A stretch of 64,000 bases of DNA from Lewinellaceae bacterium (GTDB taxonomy: Bacteria > Bacteroidota > Bacteroidia > Chitinophagales > Saprospiraceae). The position numbers and the translations under genes were made by a program. This document shows positions 17,549-26,202 of the stretch, piece after piece; the stretch's first letter is position 1; each line of letters opens with the position of its first letter. The stretch is taken from NCBI GenBank assembly GCA_020636225.1, contig JACJYI010000003.1:62001-126000 (forward strand), in the 5' to 3' direction. The notes under the pieces were generated by a model that was not told where the DNA came from, searched no databases, and was given only the letters and a program-made list of their open reading frames with translations.

Positions 17549-18205
17549 ATGGTACGTTTTTTCCTTCCTCTGTTACTGATAATGGGATCTTGTCTGCAAG
17601 CACAAGAGGAACTGTCCGAGCTTCAAGACCCCTGGCAAATTGGATTGGTGTATAGTCTGGATGAGCTGCGGCCCCTGAGTACTTTTACGGTGGACCACTT
17701 CCATTGGATTGACTATACAGAGGATCAAACAAATTTATCGATAGGGATGTCCATCATGCGGAAAGTGCATCCCATGTGGTCTCTGCGCTCAGGACTGGTC
17801 TATTCCCAACGGGATGTGAGTGGTGTCTACTCCTGCGATTTCTGCGATCCTACAGGTGAGGTGTTCACCCTGCCCATTCGATACCTTTCCATACCAGTCC
17901 TGATTAGGTATCAGATCCCGTTGCACAAGTTTTCGGTCTATGCTGAAACTGGAGTTTCAACGGCTTTTTTCCTGGGAATATCTAAACGAAATCCTCCAAT
18001 AATCGGCAGCAAGGCACCCGGAAGTGCAATGATCGAATCAATCAGTGGACTGGGATTGACATTCCGCATTTCCGATCGAATTAGCACCATGCTTGGATAC
18101 CAATATACTCAGACACTGACTCATTTGGATCGATCCTACGGGTTTGATTGGAAATTTCGCTTTCATGGCATCCAGGCAGGTATCTCGTCCAGGTTGGGGA
18201 AATAG
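17549..18205 (+). CDS. Outer-membrane beta-barrel protein (porin/PorT-like family)
   Basis: About 218 residues. A signal peptide (RFFLPLLLIMGSCLQAQ) is followed by alternating hydrophobic/polar strands rich in Tyr, Ser and Gly (WQIGLVYSLDELRPLSTF, WSLRSGLVYSQRDVSGVY, LSIPVLIRYQIPLHKFSVYAETGVS, GLGLTFRISDRISTMLGYQYTQ), the pattern of small 8-stranded Bacteroidota barrels (outer membrane protein beta-barrel domain). An in-frame GTG lies 21 bp upstream; the ATG at 17549 fits the signal peptide better. It follows the transglutaminase-like operon after 214 bp in which nothing else is seen. Function unknown. Confidence 0.75.
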   Translation: MVRFFLPLLLIMGSCLQAQEELSELQDPWQIGLVYSLDELRPLSTFTVDHFHWIDYTEDQTNLSIGMSIMRKVHPMWSLRSGLVYSQRDVSGVYSCDFCDPTGEVFTLPIRYLSIPVLIRYQIPLHKFSVYAETGVSTAFFLGISKRNPPIIGSKAPGSAMIESISGLGLTFRISDRISTMLGYQYTQTLTHLDRSYGFDWKFRFHGIQAGISSRLGK

Positions 18206-18461
18206 CAGGGATTGGAAAGCTGAATAGCCCATACAGCGAAACGACATCCAGGGTCACCTGAGTTCTGATCCTTCAGTATTCGGTAATGTCGAGAAGAACA
18301 TTCCGGGTAAACGGTCGTGTTGTAGCCCAATTGGCCCGATGAATATCCTGCAAAACATTTCATACAGGGGATACATTGTCGTTTACGTGATTAGAGGGAA
18401 GGTTGGGATTGTAGGATTGTCCATCCATTGGAGACCTATTTCACGTAGCTGATTAATATTT

Positions 18462-20024
18462 AGTCGTCCCTGAAGAAGTTATTCACAATATGCTAATAAC
18501 TTGACAATAAGGTCAATGCAGGTCAGAACTTTTGGATTGTAGGCCTTATTTTTCGCAAGGAAAGCAAGAATTGAGTAAAAAACCTTGCAAAAAATGTTGG
18601 GAAAATTTCTACCACAGGATCAACATGACCTCTTCCGGATGCGCTTAGACCAGATGGTGAACATGAGCCATGAGCTAATCATCTTAGCCAAAGAGGTAGA
18701 TTGGAATTGGATTGAAAGCGAATTGAAGGATTCATATTCTGAAGAAGGCAGACCGAGCATTCCCATTCGTACGATGGTTGGTATGCTGTTGCTGAAGCAG
18801 CTTCATAATCAAAGTGACGAATCCGTATTGGCGAGGTGGGTAGAAAATCCCTATTGGCAATATTTTACCGGGGAACAATATTTTCAACATAAGCCACCAT
18901 TTGATCCAACAGATTTTGTGTATTTCCGAAAGCGGGTTGGTGAGGCTGGAATGGAAAAGGTATTAAGCCTGACAGTAAGGTTGCATTTTGGGAGTGAGTC
19001 AGAGGAAGAAGTGCAAGTTGACACAACGGTTCAGGAAAAGAATATAACGTTTCCAACAGACAGTAAGTTGGCGTTTAAGATCATCAAATACTGTTGGTCT
19101 TACGCTAAAGCGGAGCGAGTTGATTTGCGACAGTCGTACCGTTTTGTGGTAAAGGGGCTACGGATGAAACTGCACAATGGCACTCATCCCCGTCGACAGA
19201 AGGCGGCGAGGAAAGCAAGTCGGAAACTCAAGACAATAGCCGGAAGGTTGGTACGAGAATTACTAAGAAAGCTGGATTCAGAGGCCCTGGCATACTACGG
19301 TCAGAGTTTGAATCTGTTTGAATCAGTGTTGGCGCAAAAAAAGTCATCCAAAAACAAAAGATACAGCCTGCATGAACCTGCTGTGTGGTGTATAGCGAAA
19401 GGGAAGCCGCATAAGAAATATGAATTTGGATGCAAGGTTTCGGTGGCCAGAAATGCAAAAAGTGGAGTTATTGTCGGGATGAAAAGCTTCACGGGCAACC
19501 CTTATGATGGAGATACACTGGAGACAAGTCTGGACCAAATTGAACGCATCCGTCGAGATGCAGGAGGTGATCGACCAAAAACAGTAGTCGCAGACCGAGG
19601 ATATCGCGGACGAAAAGAAATTGGCCAAACCAAAATATTGATCCCGACATCAGGAAATAAAAGTCAATCGAGTTACGACAAGCAAAAACAAAGAAAACGC
19701 TTTAGAAATCGAGCAGGGATAGAACCAATTATTGGCCACCTGAAGGAAGATCATCGAATGAGACGAAACTTCCTGGCCGGAGAAAGAGGAGATGCAGTAA
19801 ATTGTTTACTTGCCGGAGCGGCATTCAACCTCAAGATGCGCCTGAATCAAATCAGGTCATCTTTTTGGGCATTTTTGCGGGATATGTGGGCTTCCCTGTC
19901 CTTTGAGATGGCTGCATTCGGCTTCCTTCTGGCCAATTGGAATCAAATGAGAAGTAAAAGTCAACTGCTTCACTCCTTGGATTATGAATGAAGCAAGTGA
20001 TGCAGGGGTTTTTCAGGGACGACT
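18462..20024 (+). mobile_element. IS5-superfamily insertion sequence, copy 1 (1563 bp)
   Basis: The element has terminal inverted repeats: the left end starts AGTCGTCCCTGAAGAA and the complement of the right end reads AGTCGTCCCTGAAAAA. It is flanked by a 4-bp direct repeat ATTT (18458-18461 and 20025-20028), the target duplication. One intact transposase gene fills it. A second copy of exactly the same length lies at 45211-46773 in the same orientation. The two differ at about 15 positions in the first 560 bp and at none I can find in the remaining 1000 bp. It is inserted between the barrel gene and the convergent NlpC/P60 gene and breaks no recognisable gene. Confidence 0.93.
18594..19991 (+). 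CDS. IS5-family DDE transposase (copy 1)
   Basis: A 465-residue transposase. An N-terminal region (QDQHDLFRMRLDQMVNMSHEL, then PSIPIRTMVGMLLLKQLHNQSDE) of the DUF772/IS5 type precedes the DDE catalytic core: first Asp in QVDTTVQEKNITFPTD, second in TVVADRGYRGRKE, and Glu in RNRAGIEPIIGHLKEDHRM. It ends with LLAGAAFNLKM and a hydrophobic tail. It catalyses cut-and-paste movement of the surrounding element. The ATG at 18594 is used; a TTG three codons earlier is possible. It differs from copy 2 at only a few residues, all in the first 150. Confidence 0.95.
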   Translation: MLGKFLPQDQHDLFRMRLDQMVNMSHELIILAKEVDWNWIESELKDSYSEEGRPSIPIRTMVGMLLLKQLHNQSDESVLARWVENPYWQYFTGEQYFQHKPPFDPTDFVYFRKRVGEAGMEKVLSLTVRLHFGSESEEEVQVDTTVQEKNITFPTDSKLAFKIIKYCWSYAKAERVDLRQSYRFVVKGLRMKLHNGTHPRRQKAARKASRKLKTIAGRLVRELLRKLDSEALAYYGQSLNLFESVLAQKKSSKNKRYSLHEPAVWCIAKGKPHKKYEFGCKVSVARNAKSGVIVGMKSFTGNPYDGDTLETSLDQIERIRRDAGGDRPKTVVADRGYRGRKEIGQTKILIPTSGNKSQSSYDKQKQRKRFRNRAGIEPIIGHLKEDHRMRRNFLAGERGDAVNCLLAGAAFNLKMRLNQIRSSFWAFLRDMWASLSFEMAAFGFLLANWNQMRSKSQLLHSLDYE

Positions 20025-20262
20025 ATTTAATTCTTCTTCGAAGACAATGCTTTCTAAGGTTGATCATCCGATTCAATGCCAATCGGATTCATGGAATCCA
20101 GAGGAGAAGGGAATGGGTAAATCTACAAGGGCGTCGTCTAAACAGATTGCATACTGCTTTGGCCAATGGCCCCTTTGCGGAAAGGAGAATGGATCTTGAG
20201 CGTGCTATTGGAAATCCGTCAGTTTCCAATCCAATATGGAGCGATGTTGATCAAGGTGCCTT

Positions 20263-21009
20263 TCAATGTGCCATGATCTTTCCGCCAGTCACAAACTCGG
20301 CGGCCCAATTCTCCTCGGCGAGGGAATTGATCATCAGGCCTCGACCTTCTGCTGCCGATCTGGTGGAGGTGGCATGGACGAACCATCCATCCATCAGGTA
20401 GACACCCACGTGCACGATCCGGTTATTCCTGGCACGTGGAGCGCGGAAAAAGACCAGATCGCCATAGACGAGTTCGGACTTTGGAACACGCTTGCATTGG
20501 GTATCCAGGATACCCTGGGAGCCACCCCGGATCTTGCGTCCGAAGATCCGGTCCTGCATGACCCGGGCAAATCCGCTGCAGTCAATGCCTCTCTTCAAGG
20601 TCCGCTTTCGCCAGGTTTCATAGTTGCGATAACCATCCCAGTTCGGTGTCCGGTAAGCGGTGTTCAGCCATGAAACGATGAACCAGTAGGTTTCCGGATC
20701 ACTGACCTTCAGGGTGGCGATAGGGGCCAGCATATCCTTGTAGGCCGCCTCCATTTTCAAACTGTCATTCAACAGGACAGTCGCATCATAGATGCCTGCC
20801 GTCAAGACAGCCGTAGAGCCCGGGGCCGTCTCTTCGATCAGGTTGGCCAGATATCGGGAATCTGGACAGGGGGCTGGGAGATTGTCTGATACGATGATGA
20901 TTTCCGACGCTTTGGCAGCTGGAGCTGTCGGATTGGAACAGGAAATGGATGAGTAGATGGTCAGCAGGAAGTGGATTGTCACCATGTGTGTCGTCAGGAA
21001 TAGGGCCAT
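20263..21009 (-). CDS. NlpC/P60 family cell-wall peptidase
   Basis: A 248-residue protein with an N-terminal signal segment ending in SISCSN, a possible lipobox (Cys24). The C-terminal NlpC/P60 domain carries catalytic Cys144 (RGIDCSGFARVM), His200 (NRIVHVGVYL) and a further His212 in GWFVHATS; VYGDLVFFRAP is the usual strand before the His. These enzymes cleave D-gamma-glutamyl-diaminopimelate or related bonds in peptidoglycan stem peptides. The stretch WLNTAYRTPNWDGYRNYETWRKRTLKRG before the Cys is typical of Bacteroidota members with a bound helical linker. IS copy 1 ends 238 bp from its stop codon. Confidence 0.9.
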   Translation of the reverse strand: MALFLTTHMVTIHFLLTIYSSISCSNPTAPAAKASEIIIVSDNLPAPCPDSRYLANLIEETAPGSTAVLTAGIYDATVLLNDSLKMEAAYKDMLAPIATLKVSDPETYWFIVSWLNTAYRTPNWDGYRNYETWRKRTLKRGIDCSGFARVMQDRIFGRKIRGGSQGILDTQCKRVPKSELVYGDLVFFRAPRARNNRIVHVGVYLMDGWFVHATSTRSAAEGRGLMINSLAEENWAAEFVTGGKIMAH

Positions 21010-21205
21010 GGTTTCGGGAGTTCTGGTGAGCAGGAAAACCGTTTTTCAGTTTACTGAAGGGGTCTCCACGTCGAAATCAAGGTACTGTTATTACAGGAAT
21101 GAACGGGATAGGCTGTCGGGATAGTCTTCTGAAGGATCAGCATCAGGCAGAAATATGGCCCGCTTCCTGTGATTTCCGGAAATCCTGTAGACAATAGGTC
21201 GATGT

Positions 21206-21592
21206 TCATCCCTGATTGCGGTTCTCCTCTGCTCGAAACCGGACCATCCTCCGGATCAGGTCGACGGGAAGGGGCTGGTCCAATGGAAATTGGACCGATC
21301 CTTTACCCTGTTTGTAGGCCGCCAATTCCTCCTGGAAGGCCTCATGTCCGGAAGGTGTGGCGTAAAAGCCGACATGATGCCTGTACCCGGCCATGTACAC
21401 CAGGGGCTTGCCATTCAGTTTCCAGGCGGGCATGCCATAGCTGATGGACTCGGTCGCTTCAGGCACTTCCTCCCGAACGATATGATGAATTTGTAGGAGA
21501 TGACCTCTGACAGGATTCGTAAAGGCATCAATATACTTCGTTATTGGATCGGGAATAGTGGTCACGTCAGTGGATTTCTGATTTGAAACCAT
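21206..21592 (-). CDS. DUF1801 (YdhG/YjbR-CyaY-like) protein
   Basis: A 128-residue cytoplasmic protein. IDAFTNPVRGHLLQIHHIVREEVPEATESISYGMPAWKLNGKPLVYMAGYRHHVGFY is the hallmark of DUF1801, with the conserved YGMPAW motif and a C-terminal GKGSVQFPLDQPLPVDLIRRMVRFR. Some members are annotated as iron chaperones from resemblance to the frataxin-like fold, but no function is established for this branch. It stands alone between the peptidase genes, with about 60 bp to the next upstream gene. Confidence 0.85.
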   Translation of the reverse strand: MVSNQKSTDVTTIPDPITKYIDAFTNPVRGHLLQIHHIVREEVPEATESISYGMPAWKLNGKPLVYMAGYRHHVGFYATPSGHEAFQEELAAYKQGKGSVQFPLDQPLPVDLIRRMVRFRAEENRNQG

Positions 21593-21652
21593 AGATGTTC
21601 AAGAACTGAAAAGTCATGTTTCGAGGATATATGAGCCACTCGTCCAACAGGT

Positions 21653-22396
21653 TCAGGGTAAAAAGGAAGTGGCTTGTTCGTTATAAAGATCGGCAGCCTT
21701 TCGATTGGGATGAGCAATCAGGTAATTCTTCACCAGTTCATATCCGATCGCGTATCCGGTCCATCGAGGCACATCGGGATGCGAGCCAAAGAACCAGGTC
21801 GCATGGTCATACGCAGGTTGATTCCAGGTTGCCATGGCTGTGTTGATCCATGTCTTGAGTGAGTCGCCAGTAAGTGCCTGTGACCACAAGGGCGGATCGA
21901 TACCGTACAGTTCCACAGAAAAATGATCGGCCAGACCCTCAGAGATGCAGGCCTGGAGGAGGGTTGTGCCATAGCCAATAGCCCGACGCCGTTTGGTATG
22001 ATGCATTTCATGGGCGAGTGTGGGCCCGAGGTGGGTGGCAATCGATTGAGCGAGTTGACTGAAATCTGGATCCATCCACAGCCAGATCTCCTCGTCATTG
22101 GGGCTGAAACCACCAATGCCGATCTCCGGGATCACCTGGGAAGGGTCGACCCGCAGCCGGATCCGGACATGATCCACCGGCATGACCTGGTTGACAGCTG
22201 CCACTGTTTGTCGCATGACCTGGATGATCTCCTCCCGATGCGTATTCAGTTTCCCCTGATCATCCACGACCAGGCAAACCTCTGATCCCAGGGGAACCGC
22301 TTCTGCCGAATCGCAAAGATTGAAGTCATTGGATGAGGCACAGGATGACAGGACCAGAAGAAGACCTGGCAAGATCACATGAGGGGCAAGTCGCAT
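21653..22396 (-). CDS. Lipoprotein zinc metallopeptidase (DUF2268-like)
   Basis: About 247 residues from the chosen start. The signal sequence ILPGLLLVLSSCASS places a lipidated Cys near residue 18. The zinc motif is HEMHH in LGPTLAHEMHHTKRRRAIGYG, followed by a likely third ligand Glu in ISEGLADHFSVELYG, the layout of COG5504/DUF2268 predicted zinc proteases. Earlier in-frame ATGs at 22435 and 22543 exist; 22396 puts the basic residue and hydrophobic core in proper lipoprotein order. It would act in the envelope; the substrate is unknown. Confidence 0.78.
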   Translation of the reverse strand: MRLAPHVILPGLLLVLSSCASSNDFNLCDSAEAVPLGSEVCLVVDDQGKLNTHREEIIQVMRQTVAAVNQVMPVDHVRIRLRVDPSQVIPEIGIGGFSPNDEEIWLWMDPDFSQLAQSIATHLGPTLAHEMHHTKRRRAIGYGTTLLQACISEGLADHFSVELYGIDPPLWSQALTGDSLKTWINTAMATWNQPAYDHATWFFGSHPDVPRWTGYAIGYELVKNYLIAHPNRKAADLYNEQATSFLP

Positions 22397-22549
22397 AACG
22401 GGCAGGTTCAGGAAGGGAGGAAGCATTCTGTTCATTAAAGGCCTTGAACATCGAATGAAGGACACGAAAGTTACTGCAAATCTGGTCGGGTATTGAACAT
22501 GAATAGTTGATCCATTGGATTCTTCATGCCATCCACACATCACAGATCA

Positions 22550-22777
22550 TCAGGGCTCGCTTGCGATAACAACTGTCTTTCCGTCAATCTCAACACGATC
22601 CCCGGAGCGCAATTTCCGTCGTATCCGGTATTCGACCTCGCCATTGACCCGGACCAGGCCATCTTCAATGACAAGCCTGGCGTGGCCTCCGGTCTGGACC
22701 AGGTTCTCGAATTTTAGGAGTTTGTTCAGCTCGATGTACTCAGACTGATCGTTCAAAGTAAAGGTGGCAGGTGTCAA
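22550..22777 (-). CDS. Small S4-domain RNA-binding protein (YbcJ-like)
   Basis: A 75-residue protein consisting of one S4 domain: IELNKLLKFENLVQTGGHARLVIEDGLVRVNGEVEYRIRRKLRSGDRVEIDGKTVVI, with the VNGxxExRxxxKLxxGDxV signature. There is no ATG in the frame after the nearest upstream stop; a TTG at 22775-22777 gives the full domain and is taken as the start. Such stand-alone S4 proteins bind structured RNA, probably ribosome-related. It sits between the peptidase lipoprotein and the acyltransferase with no overlap. Confidence 0.82.
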   Translation of the reverse strand: MTPATFTLNDQSEYIELNKLLKFENLVQTGGHARLVIEDGLVRVNGEVEYRIRRKLRSGDRVEIDGKTVVIASEP

Positions 22778-22859
22778 AGTCTGATTTGTTTATGGGAGTG
22801 AAATTACGGGTTAAATTGACGCTCCACTGATCTTGCCTGTGTTGAACGAATATGACATT

Positions 22860-24212
22860 TCAGACCCCTTTCTGTTCGGGATCTGTATGTGATAGAAATG
22901 ATTCCTTCCCAGCTTCCAGTTCCTGGATCAATTCCTGGCGGATCGCCCGCAGGCGCAGGATCAGGGCACTCCGTTTCTGCCGGATGAATAAATAGTCCAG
23001 TGAGTATCGGAGGTGGAATACAGACTTGAGATAGTAAAGGGCATAAAGGCCGACCGGGTAGAACAGGAGCAGGCAGGCTATTCCGGTTGCCCAGGAGGTG
23101 AACAAGGCCACGCCGCCGGCCTGGATCAGGTAAGTGAACAGAAAGATGAACATGCCGGCAGAGAGCCGGATCGAACCGACAAAGTCCTCTCTCACCCGGA
23201 TCCTTCCGGCCACCCATTCAGCCAGCTTGAATGGGAGGATATTGGCCAGCCAGCCAGCCAGGAACAAGGGAAAGCCAGCCAACAGAAAAAAACCGATGCG
23301 AAGGATTGGCATCCGTTGGAAGGGTTGCCTAAGTTGGGTGTCTCGCAGATTTAGGCGTTCGACATGATGAAGATAGGCGCGTATCCGTCGCTCAAATGCC
23401 ACCACCTGGTCAGGATGATGCTGGTCAAACCACTGCACGGCAGTGGCAATTTCCCTGGAAAGATAGAAGTCCTGATGCAGCTTGTCTTGCGCCTTCGTGT
23501 CATCCCGCAATTCGGAGCGATAGAGTTTTTCGATCAGACCAGTCAGGATCGCCAATCGTTCATCCTCGATAATGACGGTCCGCCGTTCCAGTTCGGCTTG
23601 CAGTTTGTCCATGACCAGCCGGGTGGCGGTCCTGGGGTCCTGGCTGAATGGTTGACGGTATTCAGAAAGGTCTATAGTGTGTCCTACATTCACGAAGACA
23701 TCACTTTGAAAACGGTGGGGATTGCTATAGTTGATCCCGATGGGTATGATCTGGACGTCCAGCTGGAAATCATGCCGGGCTTCTGCCCCCAATCCAATGC
23801 GGGCTATTCCTGTTTTCAGAGGTCTCAGGCGGCGTTCGGTCTTGCTGACACCTTCCGGAAAGATGAGAATGGCCTTACCAGTCGCCAGATGGTCAAAGCA
23901 ACGGGCAAAGGTCTCTTCATTCCGGCTGACCTCATCCGGTTCGAACTCCGGCCGATAGACCGGGATCATGTGCAGTTTGCCCAGGATCCAGGCTATCCAA
24001 TTCTTGCGGAAGGCACTTCCCCGGGCCAGGAAGTATATTGGCCGGTGGATGTGGACAGCCAGCAGGATGGGGTCCATGAAGGCGCTGGTGTGATTGGCAG
24101 CTAGCAGGATGGGCTTGTTGGCAGGGATCTGCTCCAGCCCCCGGATGGAAATGGACCGGAAATAGCCTCTTACAGTGAGGACAAAGAGCCATTTGAGGAT
24201 CCTGTAAAGCAT
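22860..24212 (-). CDS. PlsC-like glycerolipid acyltransferase with C-terminal membrane domain
   Basis: 450 residues. The N-terminal 220 are a PlsC acyltransferase domain: ILLAANHTSAFMDPILLA carries the catalytic His and Asp (spacing HX5D, as is usual in Bacteroidota relatives), IYFLARGSAFRKNWIAWIL is the lyso-substrate region, and LIFPEGVSKTERRLRPLKTGIARIGL the phosphate-binding block. Residues about 300-410 hold four hydrophobic helices not found in plain PlsC. It probably adds an acyl chain to a lysophospholipid or another polar lipid at the inner membrane. The 3' codons end in a charged tail. Confidence 0.85.
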   Translation of the reverse strand: MLYRILKWLFVLTVRGYFRSISIRGLEQIPANKPILLAANHTSAFMDPILLAVHIHRPIYFLARGSAFRKNWIAWILGKLHMIPVYRPEFEPDEVSRNEETFARCFDHLATGKAILIFPEGVSKTERRLRPLKTGIARIGLGAEARHDFQLDVQIIPIGINYSNPHRFQSDVFVNVGHTIDLSEYRQPFSQDPRTATRLVMDKLQAELERRTVIIEDERLAILTGLIEKLYRSELRDDTKAQDKLHQDFYLSREIATAVQWFDQHHPDQVVAFERRIRAYLHHVERLNLRDTQLRQPFQRMPILRIGFFLLAGFPLFLAGWLANILPFKLAEWVAGRIRVREDFVGSIRLSAGMFIFLFTYLIQAGGVALFTSWATGIACLLLFYPVGLYALYYLKSVFHLRYSLDYLFIRQKRSALILRLRAIRQELIQELEAGKESFLSHTDPEQKGV

Positions 24213-24294
24213 GGTGGCTGCGGAGGTGTCCTAAAAGTAGGAATTGGAAGGCGTATTGTCCCCGATCCCCTCACGTAATCCAGATCATCGCTGG

Positions 24295-24654
24295 CTATTC
24301 GCCCCGATAAACAGCCCCGGAGGTGGGCGTCTCATGCAGTTCGATCTTCGACATGAGGGGTACATGCGGTTTGACCTGGTCCCAGATCCAGACAGCGATC
24401 TGCTCACAGGTTGGATTTTCCAGGCCGGGGATCTCGTTCATCAGATGGTGGTCCAGTCGCTTGACAATGGGATCGACCACCTTTTTCAGATCGGCAAAGT
24501 CCATTACCCAGCCGAGATGGGGGTCAAGGGGCCCGTCGATATAGACCACCAGGCGGTAGGTATGCCCGTGAATGGCCTTGCATTTGTGGCCATCATGCAC
24601 GTTGGGCAGGAAATGGGCAGAATCGAACGTGAATGACTTGAAGATCTCCATCAT
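24295..24654 (-). CDS. queD: 6-carboxy-5,6,7,8-tetrahydropterin synthase (QueD/PTPS family)
   Basis: A 119-residue protein of the QueD/6-pyruvoyl-tetrahydropterin synthase family. Zinc ligands are the His in FDSAHFLP and the pair in HKCKAIHGHTYRL; the catalytic Cys is in DGHKCKAIHGH, with LDHHLMNE and the pterin-binding Glu in IELHETPTSGAVY. QueD converts dihydroneopterin triphosphate to the carboxy-tetrahydropterin in queuosine synthesis. Other queuosine genes are not in the window. A perfect -7 element lies directly against the tandem ATGs at 24649-24654, which suggests a leaderless mRNA. Confidence 0.92.
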   Translation of the reverse strand: MMEIFKSFTFDSAHFLPNVHDGHKCKAIHGHTYRLVVYIDGPLDPHLGWVMDFADLKKVVDPIVKRLDHHLMNEIPGLENPTCEQIAVWIWDQVKPHVPLMSKIELHETPTSGAVYRGE

Positions 24655-24655
24655 G

Positions 24656-24663
24656 CAAAGGTA
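24656..24663 (-). promoter_or_regulatory. -7 promoter element abutting queD
   Basis: The minus strand reads TACCTTTG and then C-ATG. With the transcription start normally a few bases after this box, the mRNA would begin at or inside the first ATG codon, so queD is probably leaderless or uses the second ATG. Confidence 0.5.
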
Positions 24664-24695
24664 GGACGACTGACGAACAATGTCATGTTCCAGGA

Positions 24696-26018
24696 TTATT
24701 CCAGTTGTTCGTCCAGTTCCGAAAAGATGACTTCGGCATTTTCCCGCCCGCAACGGGCTCTGACCCAGGCCCGGATCTTATCCCGGGTCTCGGGATTCAG
24801 CGAGGCGGGATTGATCTGGAAGACGACCTGGCTGACCGGGCGGATATCGCTCGATCCGGCATGGAACAGCATGGTCTCGGAATAGGTGCAGGACAGAATG
24901 TCGGGGTAAAGGGGATGGATCTCGTCAAAGATCTGCCGACCGAACAAGGGTGCATTCCGCAGGCTGTCTTCACGCGACTGGGCCTGGACCAGATCATTCT
25001 GCAGGGCACTGATCCGGTTGCGCAGCACCTCCGATTCACTGATCGAGCGTTCATCCAGGGCGAAACCCTGTTCGATGGTGATGCCTTCAGGATCGATGTC
25101 AAAGATCCGGGCCTTCTGTTTGATCTCGGACTTGAGACTGTCAGAAAGCGATTTGCCGCCATACACCAGGTTGACCTTGCGCTGGCCTTTGTTGACCTCC
25201 TGCCGGATCAGGAAGGCGCCCCCGACGACCGTGACATTTTGGGTGTACTTGTCCACATTCTGGCCAAATGCCTCATTTTTTACGAGTTGGTGCCCAAAAT
25301 AGATGCTGGGCAGTACGGTGACCACAATAATGACCCAAACCAGCTGGTGGACGTGTTTTTTTTGATCGGGATCGACGATGTGCCGGATGGGAAAGCGCAG
25401 GAATCGGGAGATCATCAATGCCGCGAGGGCGATGAAGACCGTATTGATGGTGAAGAGGTAAAAAGCGCCGAAAAAGAAATTGAACTGGCCGGTGCCCAGG
25501 CCGTATCCAGCCGTGCAGAGCGGGGGCATCAGGGCTGTGGCAATGGCCACACCCGGGATGACATTCCCCTTCATCTTGCTGCTGGTCGCCACGATCCCGG
25601 CCAGGCCGCCGAAGAGCGCGATCATCACGTCATAAATGGTGGGACTGGTGCGGGACAGGAGTTCGCTGTGGGCAGTGGCTACCGGACTGATGGCAAAGTA
25701 GAGCGTCGAGGCGACCAGTCCGGCGATCACCGCAAAGCCGTAATTCTTGATGGACGAGCGGAGCAGTGGAAAATTGTAGGTAGCGATGCTGTATCCCAAT
25801 CCATTGATGGGTCCCATGAGGGGGGAGATCAACATCGCGCCGATCACCACGGCCGTGGAATTCATGTTGAGCCCGATGGACGCCACGACAATGGCAAAGG
25901 CCAGGATCCAGAGATTGGTACCCTTGAAGACGATCCCCTTTTCGATCTCCTCGTGGATGGTGTCGTAATCTTCAACCTCATTGCGCAGGTCGATAAAGCT
26001 GAGGAGGTTGCGGAGCAT
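24696..26018 (-). CDS. DUF389 family membrane protein
   Basis: About 440 residues. The central part has the DUF389/TIGR00341 pattern: NLWILAFAIVVASIGLNMNSTAVVIGAMLISPLMGPINGLGYSIA, then IVATSSKMKGNVIPGVAIATALMPPLCTAGYGL, with six or so helices in residues 40-250. An extracytoplasmic or cytoplasmic C-terminal half follows (VVGGAFLIRQEVNKGQRKVNLVYGG, a coiled segment near LRNRISALQNDLVQAQSRED). The family is of unknown function, sometimes called a hydrophobic-domain transporter-like family. ATG 26018 begins the conserved part; one ten codons earlier is possible. Confidence 0.87.
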   Translation of the reverse strand: MLRNLLSFIDLRNEVEDYDTIHEEIEKGIVFKGTNLWILAFAIVVASIGLNMNSTAVVIGAMLISPLMGPINGLGYSIATYNFPLLRSSIKNYGFAVIAGLVASTLYFAISPVATAHSELLSRTSPTIYDVMIALFGGLAGIVATSSKMKGNVIPGVAIATALMPPLCTAGYGLGTGQFNFFFGAFYLFTINTVFIALAALMISRFLRFPIRHIVDPDQKKHVHQLVWVIIVVTVLPSIYFGHQLVKNEAFGQNVDKYTQNVTVVGGAFLIRQEVNKGQRKVNLVYGGKSLSDSLKSEIKQKARIFDIDPEGITIEQGFALDERSISESEVLRNRISALQNDLVQAQSREDSLRNAPLFGRQIFDEIHPLYPDILSCTYSETMLFHAGSSDIRPVSQVVFQINPASLNPETRDKIRAWVRARCGRENAEVIFSELDEQLE

Positions 26019-26202
26019 GATCGGTGGTTCAGTGACGAAAGATCGCAACTCTGGACCGGATGGCCAAGGTCAGGCCATTGGGAACGTTGCCGTGGAGATG
26101 AAAAACACCAAGGGATGCCGACCGGGATATACCTTCTATCCCTGCCTTCTGATACATGCCCCGGGTGGCCATCAGTGTTCCTTTTGGTTCGGGCCGGATG
26201 GG

